Shown: positions 1 to 7,340 of the stretch, piece after piece
Position numbering within the stretch: position 1 is the first letter of the stretch
Layout: each line of letters begins with the position of its first letter
Source of the DNA: Deferrisomatales bacterium
GTDB taxonomy: Bacteria; Desulfobacterota; Deferrisomatia; Deferrisomatales; Deferrisomataceae
Direction of reading: 5' to 3'
NCBI GenBank assembly: GCA_024277875.1
Contig: JAJRUI010000112.1
Coordinates: 1 to 44,999 of the forward strand
DNA length: 44,999 nt
Made by a program: the position numbers and the translations under genes
The notes under the pieces: model-generated
Told to the model about the DNA's origin: nothing
The model's database searches: none
What the model saw: the letters and a program-made list of their open reading frames with translations, nothing else

Positions 1-10
1 GCCCCGCCGC

Positions 11-289
11 ATGGCCGACGTGTGGACCGACCCGGACTACGCGTGGACCCGGGGGCCGGCCGAACGGCTCCTGGCCGCGGGTGTCGAGTACTCCCGGGAG
101 CGCCACGTGGTGTACTGCGCCAGGCGCCCGCCCAGGGGGTTCCTGAAGCAGTACGCCGGCTGGCTCGACCGCCGGATCGTGTACGTGCCCCTGGGCAGCC
201 TGAGTCTCCAGCGGCTCAAGAAGCTCCGGATCCTCCACCTGCTGTGGGGCCGGGACAAACGCGACATCGCCGACGAGTACATCTGGTAA
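11..289 (+). CDS. Small hypothetical protein, possibly cut at its 5' end
   Basis: I do not recognise this 92-residue protein. It is rich in Arg, Trp and Tyr, has no signal peptide or membrane segment, and ends in a charged stretch (WGRDKRDIADEYIW). The reading frame stays open to the left edge of the window and the ten visible bases before the ATG contain no ribosome binding site, so the true start may lie outside. Regular codon use with G or C in third positions supports real coding. It is followed by a 235-base gap with a hairpin element and then an HDOD gene on the same strand. No function is assigned. Confidence 0.55.
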   Translation: MADVWTDPDYAWTRGPAERLLAAGVEYSRERHVVYCARRPPRGFLKQYAGWLDRRIVYVPLGSLSLQRLKKLRILHLLWGRDKRDIADEYIW

Positions 290-353
290 CCGGCCGGCCG
301 CGCGGCCGGGACCGGCATATATCGAGACCTTCAAGCGTATGGCCGAACGACCC

Positions 354-473
354 CGGGGTGGCGCCCGGTTCCGGGCCGGGTGCGGGTTCAGCACCCGATC
401 GCCGCGCACCGGACACTCTTGGTGCGCGGCGAGCCGAGGGGCCGCACCCGGCGCTCCACCAGGCCCCACCCCG
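354..473 (+). repeat. Long hairpin element, copy A, upstream of an HDOD gene
   Basis: An imperfect inverted repeat of 120 bases. The inner stem is a perfect 12 bp (399-410 with 421-432) around a 10-base loop. A middle stem pairs 375-385 with 442-452 (11 bp), and an outer stem pairs 354-361 with 466-473. It is closely related to the element at 27,805-27,996: unpaired as well as paired stretches are shared (GGTTCCGG, CCGATCGCCGCGC, CCCGGCGCTCC), and stem bases change in pairs between copies. It ends 52 bases before the ATG of the HDOD gene. It could be a structured RNA leader or a palindromic repeat element; I do not recognise a known riboswitch. Confidence 0.7.
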
Positions 474-524
474 ATATCCCCAAGAGAGAAAAGGCAAACT
501 GGCAAAACATAGGAGGAGAAAACC

Positions 525-1358
525 ATGGGCCCTGCCGACGTGCTCCGGACGGTCTACGCCCGGGTCCAGACGCTGCCCCCGTTGCCCGCGGCCGTCCCCA
601 GGATCCTGGCCCTCGCGGCCGACCCGGAGGTCGGCACCCGGGAGATCACCGGTGTGCTTTCCCGGGATCCGGCCCTGGCCGCCGACGTGCTCAAGGTGGC
701 CAACTCGGCCTACTACGGGTTCCGCCGGGAGATCGACAGCCTGGACCGGGCCGTGGCCCTGCTGGGCGTCAACATGGTCCGGTCCCTGGCGGTGTCGGTG
801 GGCGTGGCCCGGGTGCTCCCGCCCGCCCGCACAAAGGGGTTCCGGCAGGAGGGCCTCTGGGTCCACAGCGCGGCCGTGGCCACGGCCGCGAGGGGGCTGT
901 GCCGCCGCACCGGCCGGGCCGACGGGGAGCAGTTGTTCCTGGCAGGCCTGCTCCACGACGTGGGCAAGATGGTGTTGGCCCACCACTTTCCCGGGCCGTT
1001 CGGCCGCGCCCTGGCCGCGGCCCGGGCCGACGGGACCCCGTTGCCCGACGCCGAACGCGCCGAGGTCGGGTTGGACCACGCCGCAGTGGGCGGGATGCTC
1101 CTGGACCGGTGGAACTTTCCGGAAGTGCTCCGGGCCCCGGTGACCGGCCACCACGCAGACCGCCCTGCCGACGGCGGGGCGGCCCTGGTGGCCGCGGCCG
1201 ACGCCCTGGCCCGCCAGGCGGGCATCGGGGACGGCGGCAACCCGGCCCCGCCGGAGGACGTTGCCGGCGATCTGCCGGCCGACGTCTTCGAGGCCGAGCG
1301 GGCGGCCCTCGAGGCCGCCCGGGACGAGATCGAGGCGTTCGCCGGGGCTATGGGGTGA
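525..1358 (+). CDS. HDOD domain protein
   Basis: A 277-residue cytoplasmic protein made almost entirely of an HDOD domain (about residues 15-215), the HD-related domain of bacterial signalling proteins. It keeps the HD pair (H144, D145 in LLHDVGK) and a GHH motif (residues 208-210), so a metal site may survive, although most HDOD domains have no shown enzymatic activity. It carries no extra receiver or output domain. The start is set by AGGAGG about 8 bases upstream. The hairpin element at 354-473 lies in the leader. Its stop overlaps the end of the convergent GH13 gene by 11 bases. HDOD proteins often act in c-di-GMP, motility or stress signalling; which one applies here cannot be told. Confidence 0.88.
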   Translation: MGPADVLRTVYARVQTLPPLPAAVPRILALAADPEVGTREITGVLSRDPALAADVLKVANSAYYGFRREIDSLDRAVALLGVNMVRSLAVSVGVARVLPPARTKGFRQEGLWVHSAAVATAARGLCRRTGRADGEQLFLAGLLHDVGKMVLAHHFPGPFGRALAAARADGTPLPDAERAEVGLDHAAVGGMLLDRWNFPEVLRAPVTGHHADRPADGGAALVAAADALARQAGIGDGGNPAPPEDVAGDLPADVFEAERAALEAARDEIEAFAGAMG

Positions 1359-3246
1359 GGTCGGGCCGGGGTTCGAGCCACGCCGGGTCGTACGGGGCCA
1401 GGGACACGGCCAGGACGCCTTCGTCGGTCATCCAGGTCATGTCGCTCACCAGGTCGTGCCACATCGACACCCCCGGCGCCAACTCGTCCACGCGGATATC
1501 CAGCTCACACGGCCTGGCCGAGACGTTCACCAGGGTGAGCAGGAGCTGGCCGCCGCCGGGTGCGGCCCGCCACACCGCGAACACCTGGGGGGACAGCTCC
1601 AGGACCTGCTGGGTTCCGGTCGGGTGGAACGCGGGCTGGCGGGCGCGCAACGCGATCAGGCGGCCGAGTTCCCGGCTGATCCTGGATACCTTGGACAGGG
1701 GGTCGGCCAGGGCGTCGAGGATCTTGGCCTCATCGATCTCGGCCCGGTTGATCGCCCGGTTCGAGTGGGCGGCCAGCACCGCTTCGAGGTCGTTGCGGGT
1801 GCCGACCAGGCTGTGCAGGTAGATCCCGGGCACCCCGCGGAGCACCAGGGCGACCACCCGGGTGGCCACGAACCGCCGCACCTGGAACGCGACGTCCTCG
1901 TCCCCGTCCTCCCCGTTCAGGGCGCTGAACCAGGTCACGTTGAGTTCGTAGGGCTCGTCCCGGCCGTCCGAACCGGTCTTGTACGAGACCAGGGCGCCGT
2001 GGTCCCGGGCCCGCTCGACCACGTAGGCCAGTTCGTTTTCGGGCAGGATGCCCCGGGCGCCCAGCAGGCCGATGCCGTCGTGGGAGTCCAGGAAGTTGAA
2101 GAAGGTGGCGGTGTCTGACACGGCCTCCAGGCTGGCCGCCCAGCGGGTCAGAAGGGTCGCGTCCTCCCGGTAGAACGCGTGCAGTACCAGGGGGGGCAGG
2201 GCGAAGTTGTACACCATCTGGGCCTCGTCCCGGCCGTCACCGAAGTACGACACGTTCTCCGCGTGGGGGACGTTGGTCTCGGTGATCAACGCCACGCCGG
2301 GCGCGGCCACGTCCAGGACGTCCCGGAGGAGCTTGACGATCTCGTGGGTCTGGGGCAGGTGGATGCACCGGGTGCCCGGCTCGCACCACAGGTAGGTGAC
2401 CGCGTCCAGGCGCAGGATCTCGGCGCCGTGACGCACGTACAGCAGCAACACATCCACCACCCGCAGCAGCACCCCGGGGTTCTTGTAGTTCAGGTCCACC
2501 TGGTCCGGCGAAAAGGTGGTCCACACCCACCGGGGGCCGTCCACCGTGTCGGTCCGGGTCAGCACGTCCGAGGTGCGTGGCCGGAAGATCAGGGCCCGGT
2601 CCTCCGGGGTGAGCGCGTCCGGGGAGTCGAACGCCGTGAAGAACTCCCGGTACCCGGGGTGGCCGTTGCGGAACTCCCGGAACCAGCGGCTCCGGGCCGA
2701 TACGTGGTTGACCACCGCGTCGAACATCAGCCGGTACCGCTCGCCCAGACGCTCCACGTCGTCCCAGGTGCCGATCCGGGGGTCCACGCTCTCGTAGTCG
2801 ATCACCGAGAACCCCCGGTCCGAGGAGTACGGGAAGAACGGCAGGATGTGGATGGTGTTGATCGTGCCGTGGAGGTAGTTGTCGCAGAACCGGCCCAGGG
2901 CGGCCAGGGGCGACGGGTCGTCGCTGCGCAGCAGGTCCCCGTAGGTGATCAGGATCACGTCGTGTTCGGTGAACCGCCGGGACGGATCTGCCGCGGCGTC
3001 GGTTCGGCGCAGGGCGTCCCCCTTGTGCGCGTGGTGCACCCGGAGGAGGCGCACCAGCTCGTCCAGGGCACGCCGGCCGGCTTCGTCCCCGTACAGGAAC
3101 CGGAGGCGCCCGAGGAGGCGGTCTCGAACCTCTGGAGACAGTTCCAGGGGGGGGCGGGTGAAGTCGGGCTCCCGGTCGTACCGGGGAGGGCTCGGCCGGT
3201 CGCCGGGCGCGGTCTGCCGGGGAGACGGGCGGTCCGGGTCGGTCAT
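1348..3246 (-). CDS. GH13 sugar phosphorylase (sucrose/glucosylglycerate phosphorylase-like)
   Basis: A 632-residue member of glycoside hydrolase family 13, resembling subfamily 18 (sucrose, sucrose-6-phosphate, glucosylglycerate and glucosylglycerol phosphorylases). The subfamily signature HILPFFPYSSDRGFSVIDY is at about 133-151. Catalytic residues are visible: nucleophile D281 in RLDAV, acid/base E323 in ITETN, and transition-state stabiliser D390 in LDSHD. Such enzymes cleave an alpha-glucoside with phosphate, releasing alpha-glucose-1-phosphate. There is no signal peptide, so it acts in the cytoplasm; the first 30 residues are a polar Pro/Arg-rich extension. The exact substrate cannot be read from sequence. 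It lies 72 bases downstream of the small unknown gene on the same strand and may be the last gene of the cytochrome operon. Confidence 0.88.
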   Translation of the reverse strand: MTDPDRPSPRQTAPGDRPSPPRYDREPDFTRPPLELSPEVRDRLLGRLRFLYGDEAGRRALDELVRLLRVHHAHKGDALRRTDAAADPSRRFTEHDVILITYGDLLRSDDPSPLAALGRFCDNYLHGTINTIHILPFFPYSSDRGFSVIDYESVDPRIGTWDDVERLGERYRLMFDAVVNHVSARSRWFREFRNGHPGYREFFTAFDSPDALTPEDRALIFRPRTSDVLTRTDTVDGPRWVWTTFSPDQVDLNYKNPGVLLRVVDVLLLYVRHGAEILRLDAVTYLWCEPGTRCIHLPQTHEIVKLLRDVLDVAAPGVALITETNVPHAENVSYFGDGRDEAQMVYNFALPPLVLHAFYREDATLLTRWAASLEAVSDTATFFNFLDSHDGIGLLGARGILPENELAYVVERARDHGALVSYKTGSDGRDEPYELNVTWFSALNGEDGDEDVAFQVRRFVATRVVALVLRGVPGIYLHSLVGTRNDLEAVLAAHSNRAINRAEIDEAKILDALADPLSKVSRISRELGRLIALRARQPAFHPTGTQQVLELSPQVFAVWRAAPGGGQLLLTLVNVSARPCELDIRVDELAPGVSMWHDLVSDMTWMTDEGVLAVSLAPYDPAWLEPRPDLTP

Positions 3247-3318
3247 GGGGGTCCTGGAAAGCGGGTTGGGGTGCCGCTTCCAGGATCGGCCGGGAGGCGC
3301 GTCGGGTTGAGCCGGGGG

Positions 3319-3810
3319 CTACCCGCCGCGCTGCCGGTAGTCGTCCGCGGCCAGCCAGTCCGGGATCTCGTCCGGGGTCAGGTTCCAGAACCGCTCCAGC
3401 CGGTCGTGGAAGTACGCCGTGTCGGCCAGCAGTTCGGCCACGGCCCGGGCGGTCCCGCCGTCCACCACCTCCTGGCCGGCCAGGAACCGGTACAGGTGGG
3501 TCAGGGCCTCGGCGGCCCGGTCGATCTCGTCGTGGGACGGCTCCAGGGTGTGCACGATGTACCAGTGGCCCAGGTACTGCCGCACCAGGGCGGGGTCGGG
3601 GTGGTCGGGGCCCAGTTCCTTGCAGTCCACCACGAACTCCCTCAGGTACCGGTCGGCCGCGTGGGCCAGGGCACCGGCGTGGTCGGGTTCTTTTTTCCCG
3701 CCGTGGGGCTGCTGGAGCCACCGGCAGAACGCTTGCAACAGCTCGGCGCACGCCCGGTCCTTGCGGGCGAACGCCTCCAGGTCGTCGAGGGTGTACCGGC
3801 TGCCAAGCAT
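3319..3810 (-). CDS. Hypothetical protein, mostly alpha-helical
   Basis: A 163-residue soluble protein of unknown function, predicted from its composition to be mostly helical. It has several acidic and aromatic residues (DIPDWLAADDYRQRGG at the end) and no signal peptide or membrane segment. I chose the ATG at 3808-3810, five bases after the stop of the membrane protein gene; the open frame extends further upstream but only through that gene in another frame. The spacing implies co-translation with the membrane protein and membership of the cytochrome/two-component operon. I do not recognise the family. Confidence 0.7.
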   Translation of the reverse strand: MLGSRYTLDDLEAFARKDRACAELLQAFCRWLQQPHGGKKEPDHAGALAHAADRYLREFVVDCKELGPDHPDPALVRQYLGHWYIVHTLEPSHDEIDRAAEALTHLYRFLAGQEVVDGGTARAVAELLADTAYFHDRLERFWNLTPDEIPDWLAADDYRQRGG

Positions 3811-3815
3811 CGGGG

Positions 3816-4175
3816 TCACCCGGCCAGCAGGTACAGCACGGTCACGAACACGCTGAACACGGTCAGGATCCCCAGGAGGCTCGGCATCAGGGGGAACCGG
3901 TGCCGCCCGAGGGCCGCGCTGACCGTGGCCAGGTACTCGGTGCGCCGGGGGCCCGACACCATCTTCCGGTGGAACAGGTGCAGGCCCACGCCCATGGCCA
4001 GGCTGGCCACCCCGAACACGACCGCGACCCACGGGAAGAAGTCGTCCCGGGACACGCCGATGATCCCCAGGACCAGCAGGGTCGCCCCGCCCACGTAGAA
4101 GTGGTACGTGATCAGCCGGCCGTCCAACAGGGCCCGCTCCTTGTGGCTGAGTTGCCGGTACCGTTCGAACCACAT
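3816..4175 (-). CDS. Small membrane protein with three predicted TM helices
   Basis: A 119-residue protein with hydrophobic stretches at about 27-41, 47-66 and 98-118, joined by short basic loops (HRKMVSGPRRTEYL). The N-terminal 25 residues are polar and basic, so they probably face the cytoplasm. GGAGGAG lies 8 bases upstream of the ATG. It sits 33 bases downstream of the sigma-54 response regulator and 5 bases upstream of the next unknown, in one operon. I do not recognise a named family; a small accessory membrane protein is all that can be said. Confidence 0.72.
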   Translation of the reverse strand: MWFERYRQLSHKERALLDGRLITYHFYVGGATLLVLGIIGVSRDDFFPWVAVVFGVASLAMGVGLHLFHRKMVSGPRRTEYLATVSAALGRHRFPLMPSLLGILTVFSVFVTVLYLLAG

Positions 4176-4208
4176 GGGGGTCTCCTCCTCCCGTCCGGCC
4201 GCTGCCGG

Positions 4209-5624
4209 TCACTCCCCCTGGGGCCGGTTCTTGGTCCAGGTGGGGTGGGTGATGCCGTGCTGTTCGATCTTGTAGTGGATCGCCCGCTTGGTGATCCCCA
4301 GGAGCTGGGCCGCGTCCTTCTGGATCCAGTGGGTCCGTTGCAGCGCGGCCAGGATCAGCTCGCGCTCCGCGGTTTTCAGGGACACCCCGCCGGGCGGAAA
4401 CCGGAACTGGAACGCGTCCCCCTCCCACTGCCCCTCGTCGGCCTGGCCCGCCGGCCGGACGCCCGGGCCGAGCCCCAGGTCCTCCGGGGCGATCGCCGGC
4501 CCCTCGGCCAGCAGCACGGCCCGCTCCACCGCGTTGCGCAACTCGCGGATGTTGCCGGGCCAGGTGTGGCCGCGCAAGGCCCCCAGTGCCTCCTGGGAGA
4601 ACGACAGGATCGGCCGCTTGAGTTCGGCCGACAGCTGGGTCGCGAAGTGCCGCGCCAGCAGGACAGGGTCGTCGCCCCGCTCCCGAAGGGGTGGCAGGTG
4701 GATGTTGACCACGTTGAGACGGTAGTACAGGTCCTCCCGGAAGCTCCCCTCCCGGATCCGCTCCAGCAGGTCCCGGTGGGTGGCTGCCACCACGCGCACG
4801 TCCACCGAGATCGGTTCGTCCCCGCCCAACCGTTCGATCCGTCCGTCCTGGAGCACCCGCAGGATCTTGGCCTGGGTCGCGAGGCTCATGTCCCCGATCT
4901 CGTCCAGGAACAACGTGCCGCCGTCGGCCCGCTCGAACCGGCCCAGCCGGCGCCGGGCCGCGCCGGTGAACGCGCCGCGTTCGTGGCCGAACAGCTCGCT
5001 CTCGAGCAGGGTGTCCGGGATCGCCGCGCAGTTGACCGGGATGAACTCGTTCGCGCTGCGGGGGCTCAGGGCGTGGATCGCGCCCGCGATCAACTCCTTG
5101 CCCGTGCCGGTCTCGCCGGTGATCAGCACGCTGGTGCGCGCCCCGGCCACCTTCCGGGCCATGTCCAGGGCGGCCAGGAGGCCCGGGCTGGCGCCCACGA
5201 TGTTCTCGGGCCGGTACGGCTCGAGCAGGCTCTGGCGCAGGTCCCGCACCGTCTCGGCCAGGTGGCCCTGCTCCAGGGCCTTCTCGATCCGGGCCTCCAT
5301 CTCGTCGATGTCGAAGGGTTTTTCGATGAAGTCCAGGGCGCCCAGGCGCAGGGCCCGGACCGCGGTCTCCATGGTGCCGTGGGCCGTCATCACCAGCACG
5401 GGCACGGCGGGCTGGTGGCTCCGCACCGCCTCGAGCACCTGGAGTCCGTCCGCGCCGGGCAGCTTCAGGTCGGTGACCACCAGGTCGAACGCCTGGGTCT
5501 CGACCACGGCGATCGCCTTGTCCCCGCGGTCCGCGGTGACCACCTTGTGGCCCCGGGCGCCCAGCGAGATGGCCAGGGCGTCGCGCAGGGCCCCGTGGTC
5601 CTCCACCACCAGCAGGCTAGCCAT
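4209..5624 (-). CDS. Sigma-54-dependent response regulator, NtrC family
   Basis: A 471-residue transcription activator with three parts. The receiver (about 1-118) has phospho-acceptor D52 and acidic pocket E8-D9. The AAA+ sigma-54 interaction domain (about 142-365) has Walker A GETGTGKE (170-177), the sigma-54 contact loop GAFTGA (217-222) and Walker B around DEIG (240-244). The C-terminal part is a Fis-type helix-turn-helix (KDAAQLLGITKRAIHYKIEQ). Its start overlaps the 3' end of the histidine kinase gene by 8 bases, so the two form one signalling pair. A degenerate -24/-12 site at 9,501-9,516, before the divergent PEGA/ABC operon, is a possible target; that link is inference. Confidence 0.95.
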   Translation of the reverse strand: MASLLVVEDHGALRDALAISLGARGHKVVTADRGDKAIAVVETQAFDLVVTDLKLPGADGLQVLEAVRSHQPAVPVLVMTAHGTMETAVRALRLGALDFIEKPFDIDEMEARIEKALEQGHLAETVRDLRQSLLEPYRPENIVGASPGLLAALDMARKVAGARTSVLITGETGTGKELIAGAIHALSPRSANEFIPVNCAAIPDTLLESELFGHERGAFTGAARRRLGRFERADGGTLFLDEIGDMSLATQAKILRVLQDGRIERLGGDEPISVDVRVVAATHRDLLERIREGSFREDLYYRLNVVNIHLPPLRERGDDPVLLARHFATQLSAELKRPILSFSQEALGALRGHTWPGNIRELRNAVERAVLLAEGPAIAPEDLGLGPGVRPAGQADEGQWEGDAFQFRFPPGGVSLKTAERELILAALQRTHWIQKDAAQLLGITKRAIHYKIEQHGITHPTWTKNRPQGE

Positions 5625-6750
5625 GATCGCTCTCCTCGGGCTGCGCGGCCGGCAGCCGCACCACGAACGTGGCGCCCTGGCCGGGCCGGGAGATCACGTC
5701 CAGCGCCCCGCCGTGGGCGTCCAGGATCTTCTGGGCCGTGGGCACCCCCAGGCCCGACCCCATCTCCTTGGTGGTGAAGAACGGCAGGAAGATCCGCCGC
5801 AGCACCTCGGGGGGGACCCCGGGGCCGTCGTCGGCGATCTCGATGCGAATCCGCGATCCCCTCCCCTCGCCGTAGCCTTTCAGCCCGGGCACCGTGTTGC
5901 CCAGCACCGAGGCCACCAGCACGGGCGAGTCCTCGGCCGACACCGATACCTGCAGGGAACAGTCCGGGCCGGCCGCTTCCAGGGCGTTGGCGAACAGGTT
6001 GGCCAGGGCGTCCCGGACCTGGCCGGCGTCCGCCAGCGCCGGGGGCAGGCCGGGCTGCACCTGCCACGCCACGCGCGGCGCGGCCCCCGGGAACCGCGCC
6101 AGGGTCGCGTCGAGCGCCTCCCGGCACAGGCCGGCCGCGTCGGCGGGTCTGGGATCGGGGCGCACCGGCCGTACGAAGTTCAGGATCTCGCCCATCTTGG
6201 CGTTCGCCTCCAGCAGTTCGGCGTCGGCTCGTTCCAGGTACGCCTCGCCCTCGGCGTCCCCGTCGAGCCGGCGGCGGGCCAGCCCCAGGAACAGCCGGAT
6301 GCCCCCCAGGCGGTTGCGCACCTCGTGGGCCAGTTGGGCCGCCACCTCTCCCAGGTTGGCCAGCCGGTTGCGCAGGGTCTCCCGCTCCCGCTCCTCCTCC
6401 ACCAGGGTAAGGTCCTTGAAGAAGATCGCGCTGCCCCTCAGGGTACCCCGGTCGTCCTCGATCCGGGACAGGCTGAACCCGATCAGGCACCGGCGTTCGC
6501 CGCCGATCTCCAGCTCCAGTTCCGCCCGGTCGGGCAGGGTGGTCCGCTCCAGGGCGCCGAGCAGCAGGTGGGCCAGGGCCGGGCAGTTCGCGAGGACCTC
6601 CCGGCAGTCCCTCCCCACCGGGTCCTCCGGGCCGGCGCCCAGGATCTCTGCCGCGGGCCGGTTGAAGGTGATCAGCCGGCCGTCCGGGTCCACGGCCACC
6701 ACCCCGCACCGCATCGACGCCAGGACGTGCCGGGCCAGCGCGTCTTTCAT
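5617..6750 (-). CDS. PAS-domain sensor histidine kinase (NtrB-like)
   Basis: A 377-residue cytoplasmic sensor kinase without membrane helices. An N-terminal PAS domain (about 8-115; GVVAVDPDGRLITFNRPAAE) is followed by a HisKA domain with H142 in AHEVRNRLGG and a HATPase domain with N box (NLFANALEA), G1 (DDGPGVP), F box (FLPFFTTKEM) and G2 (GSGLGV). The H box has Arg where NtrB-type kinases usually have Pro (HExRNP). I start at the ATG 6748-6750, which overlaps the NUDIX stop as ATGA; an upstream ATG in the same frame lies inside the NUDIX gene. It should phosphorylate the adjacent sigma-54 regulator. The signal is unknown; a PAS domain could sense redox state or a small ligand. Confidence 0.93.
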   Translation of the reverse strand: MKDALARHVLASMRCGVVAVDPDGRLITFNRPAAEILGAGPEDPVGRDCREVLANCPALAHLLLGALERTTLPDRAELELEIGGERRCLIGFSLSRIEDDRGTLRGSAIFFKDLTLVEEERERETLRNRLANLGEVAAQLAHEVRNRLGGIRLFLGLARRRLDGDAEGEAYLERADAELLEANAKMGEILNFVRPVRPDPRPADAAGLCREALDATLARFPGAAPRVAWQVQPGLPPALADAGQVRDALANLFANALEAAGPDCSLQVSVSAEDSPVLVASVLGNTVPGLKGYGEGRGSRIRIEIADDGPGVPPEVLRRIFLPFFTTKEMGSGLGVPTAQKILDAHGGALDVISRPGQGATFVVRLPAAQPEESDHG

Positions 6751-7340
6751 CTCGTCCCCCCGTCGTCGAGCAAGGAGAGAAACCGGTGGAGGATCGCCGC
6801 GGTCAGTCCCCACACCCGGTGGCGGCCCCACCGGTACTCGTGTACCCGGTGCCCCGCCTCCGGCGCAAGGACTTGCCGGTGGTTGTCGCGGTTTTTCAGG
6901 TGCCCCAGGGGCACCCGGAGCACATCGGCGACCTCCCGCGGTTCAGGCCTCAACGGGTACTCCGGCAGGGGCAGCCACACCACGTGGGGGGTCACCCGGT
7001 ACCCGGTGATCGACGCGAAATCGTCCAGGGTGCCCAGCACCTCCAGGTCGGCCGGGGCGATCCCCACCTCTTCCCAGGTCTCCCGCAGGGCCGTGGCACG
7101 GGTGTCGGGGTCGTCCGGGTCGGCCCGCCCCCCGGGGAACGAGATCTCCCCCTTGTGGTGTTCCACGTGGTGGGTCCTCACGGTGAGGAGCACCGCCAGG
7201 TCGTTGCCGGCGGGGACCAGGGGCACGGCGACCGCCGCCGGGACCAGGCCGGCAGCGTCCAGGGCGCGCCGCCGGGTCCGGCCGAGGGCGGTCCGGATCC
7301 GGTCGATCTCCGGGCAGTGTACGGGTGCGATCTCGATCAT
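6747..7340 (-). CDS. NUDIX hydrolase, CoA pyrophosphatase-like
   Basis: A 197-residue NUDIX enzyme. The Nudix box lies in GRADPDDPDTRATALRETWE and continues EVGI; it is preceded by HHKGEISFPGG. The combination of an upstream HxGEISFPGG and TALRE is typical of the CoA-diphosphatase (YeaB/NudL-type) subfamily, which splits CoA into 3',5'-ADP and 4'-phosphopantetheine. The catalytic REXXEE residues are present (RETWEE). It is coupled at both ends: its ATG overlaps the cytochrome stop (ATGA) and its own TGA overlaps the kinase ATG (ATGA). Why such an enzyme sits between a cytochrome and a sensor kinase is not obvious. Substrate is inferred from family. Confidence 0.88.
   Translation of the reverse strand: MIEIAPVHCPEIDRIRTALGRTRRRALDAAGLVPAAVAVPLVPAGNDLAVLLTVRTHHVEHHKGEISFPGGRADPDDPDTRATALRETWEEVGIAPADLEVLGTLDDFASITGYRVTPHVVWLPLPEYPLRPEPREVADVLRVPLGHLKNRDNHRQVLAPEAGHRVHEYRWGRHRVWGLTAAILHRFLSLLDDGGTR

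Noticed and set aside
354-473. Cobalamin, TPP or GEMM riboswitch
   Set aside because: The hairpin element has a weak resemblance to a B12-box (GAGTCAAGGAG in copy B), but the other conserved cores of these riboswitches are absent.
22-1143. Long plus-strand frame of 373 residues overlapping the first two genes
   Set aside because: Its translation is Pro/Arg/Gly-rich with no domain, and it covers the HDOD gene in another frame. It is a GC-rich shadow.
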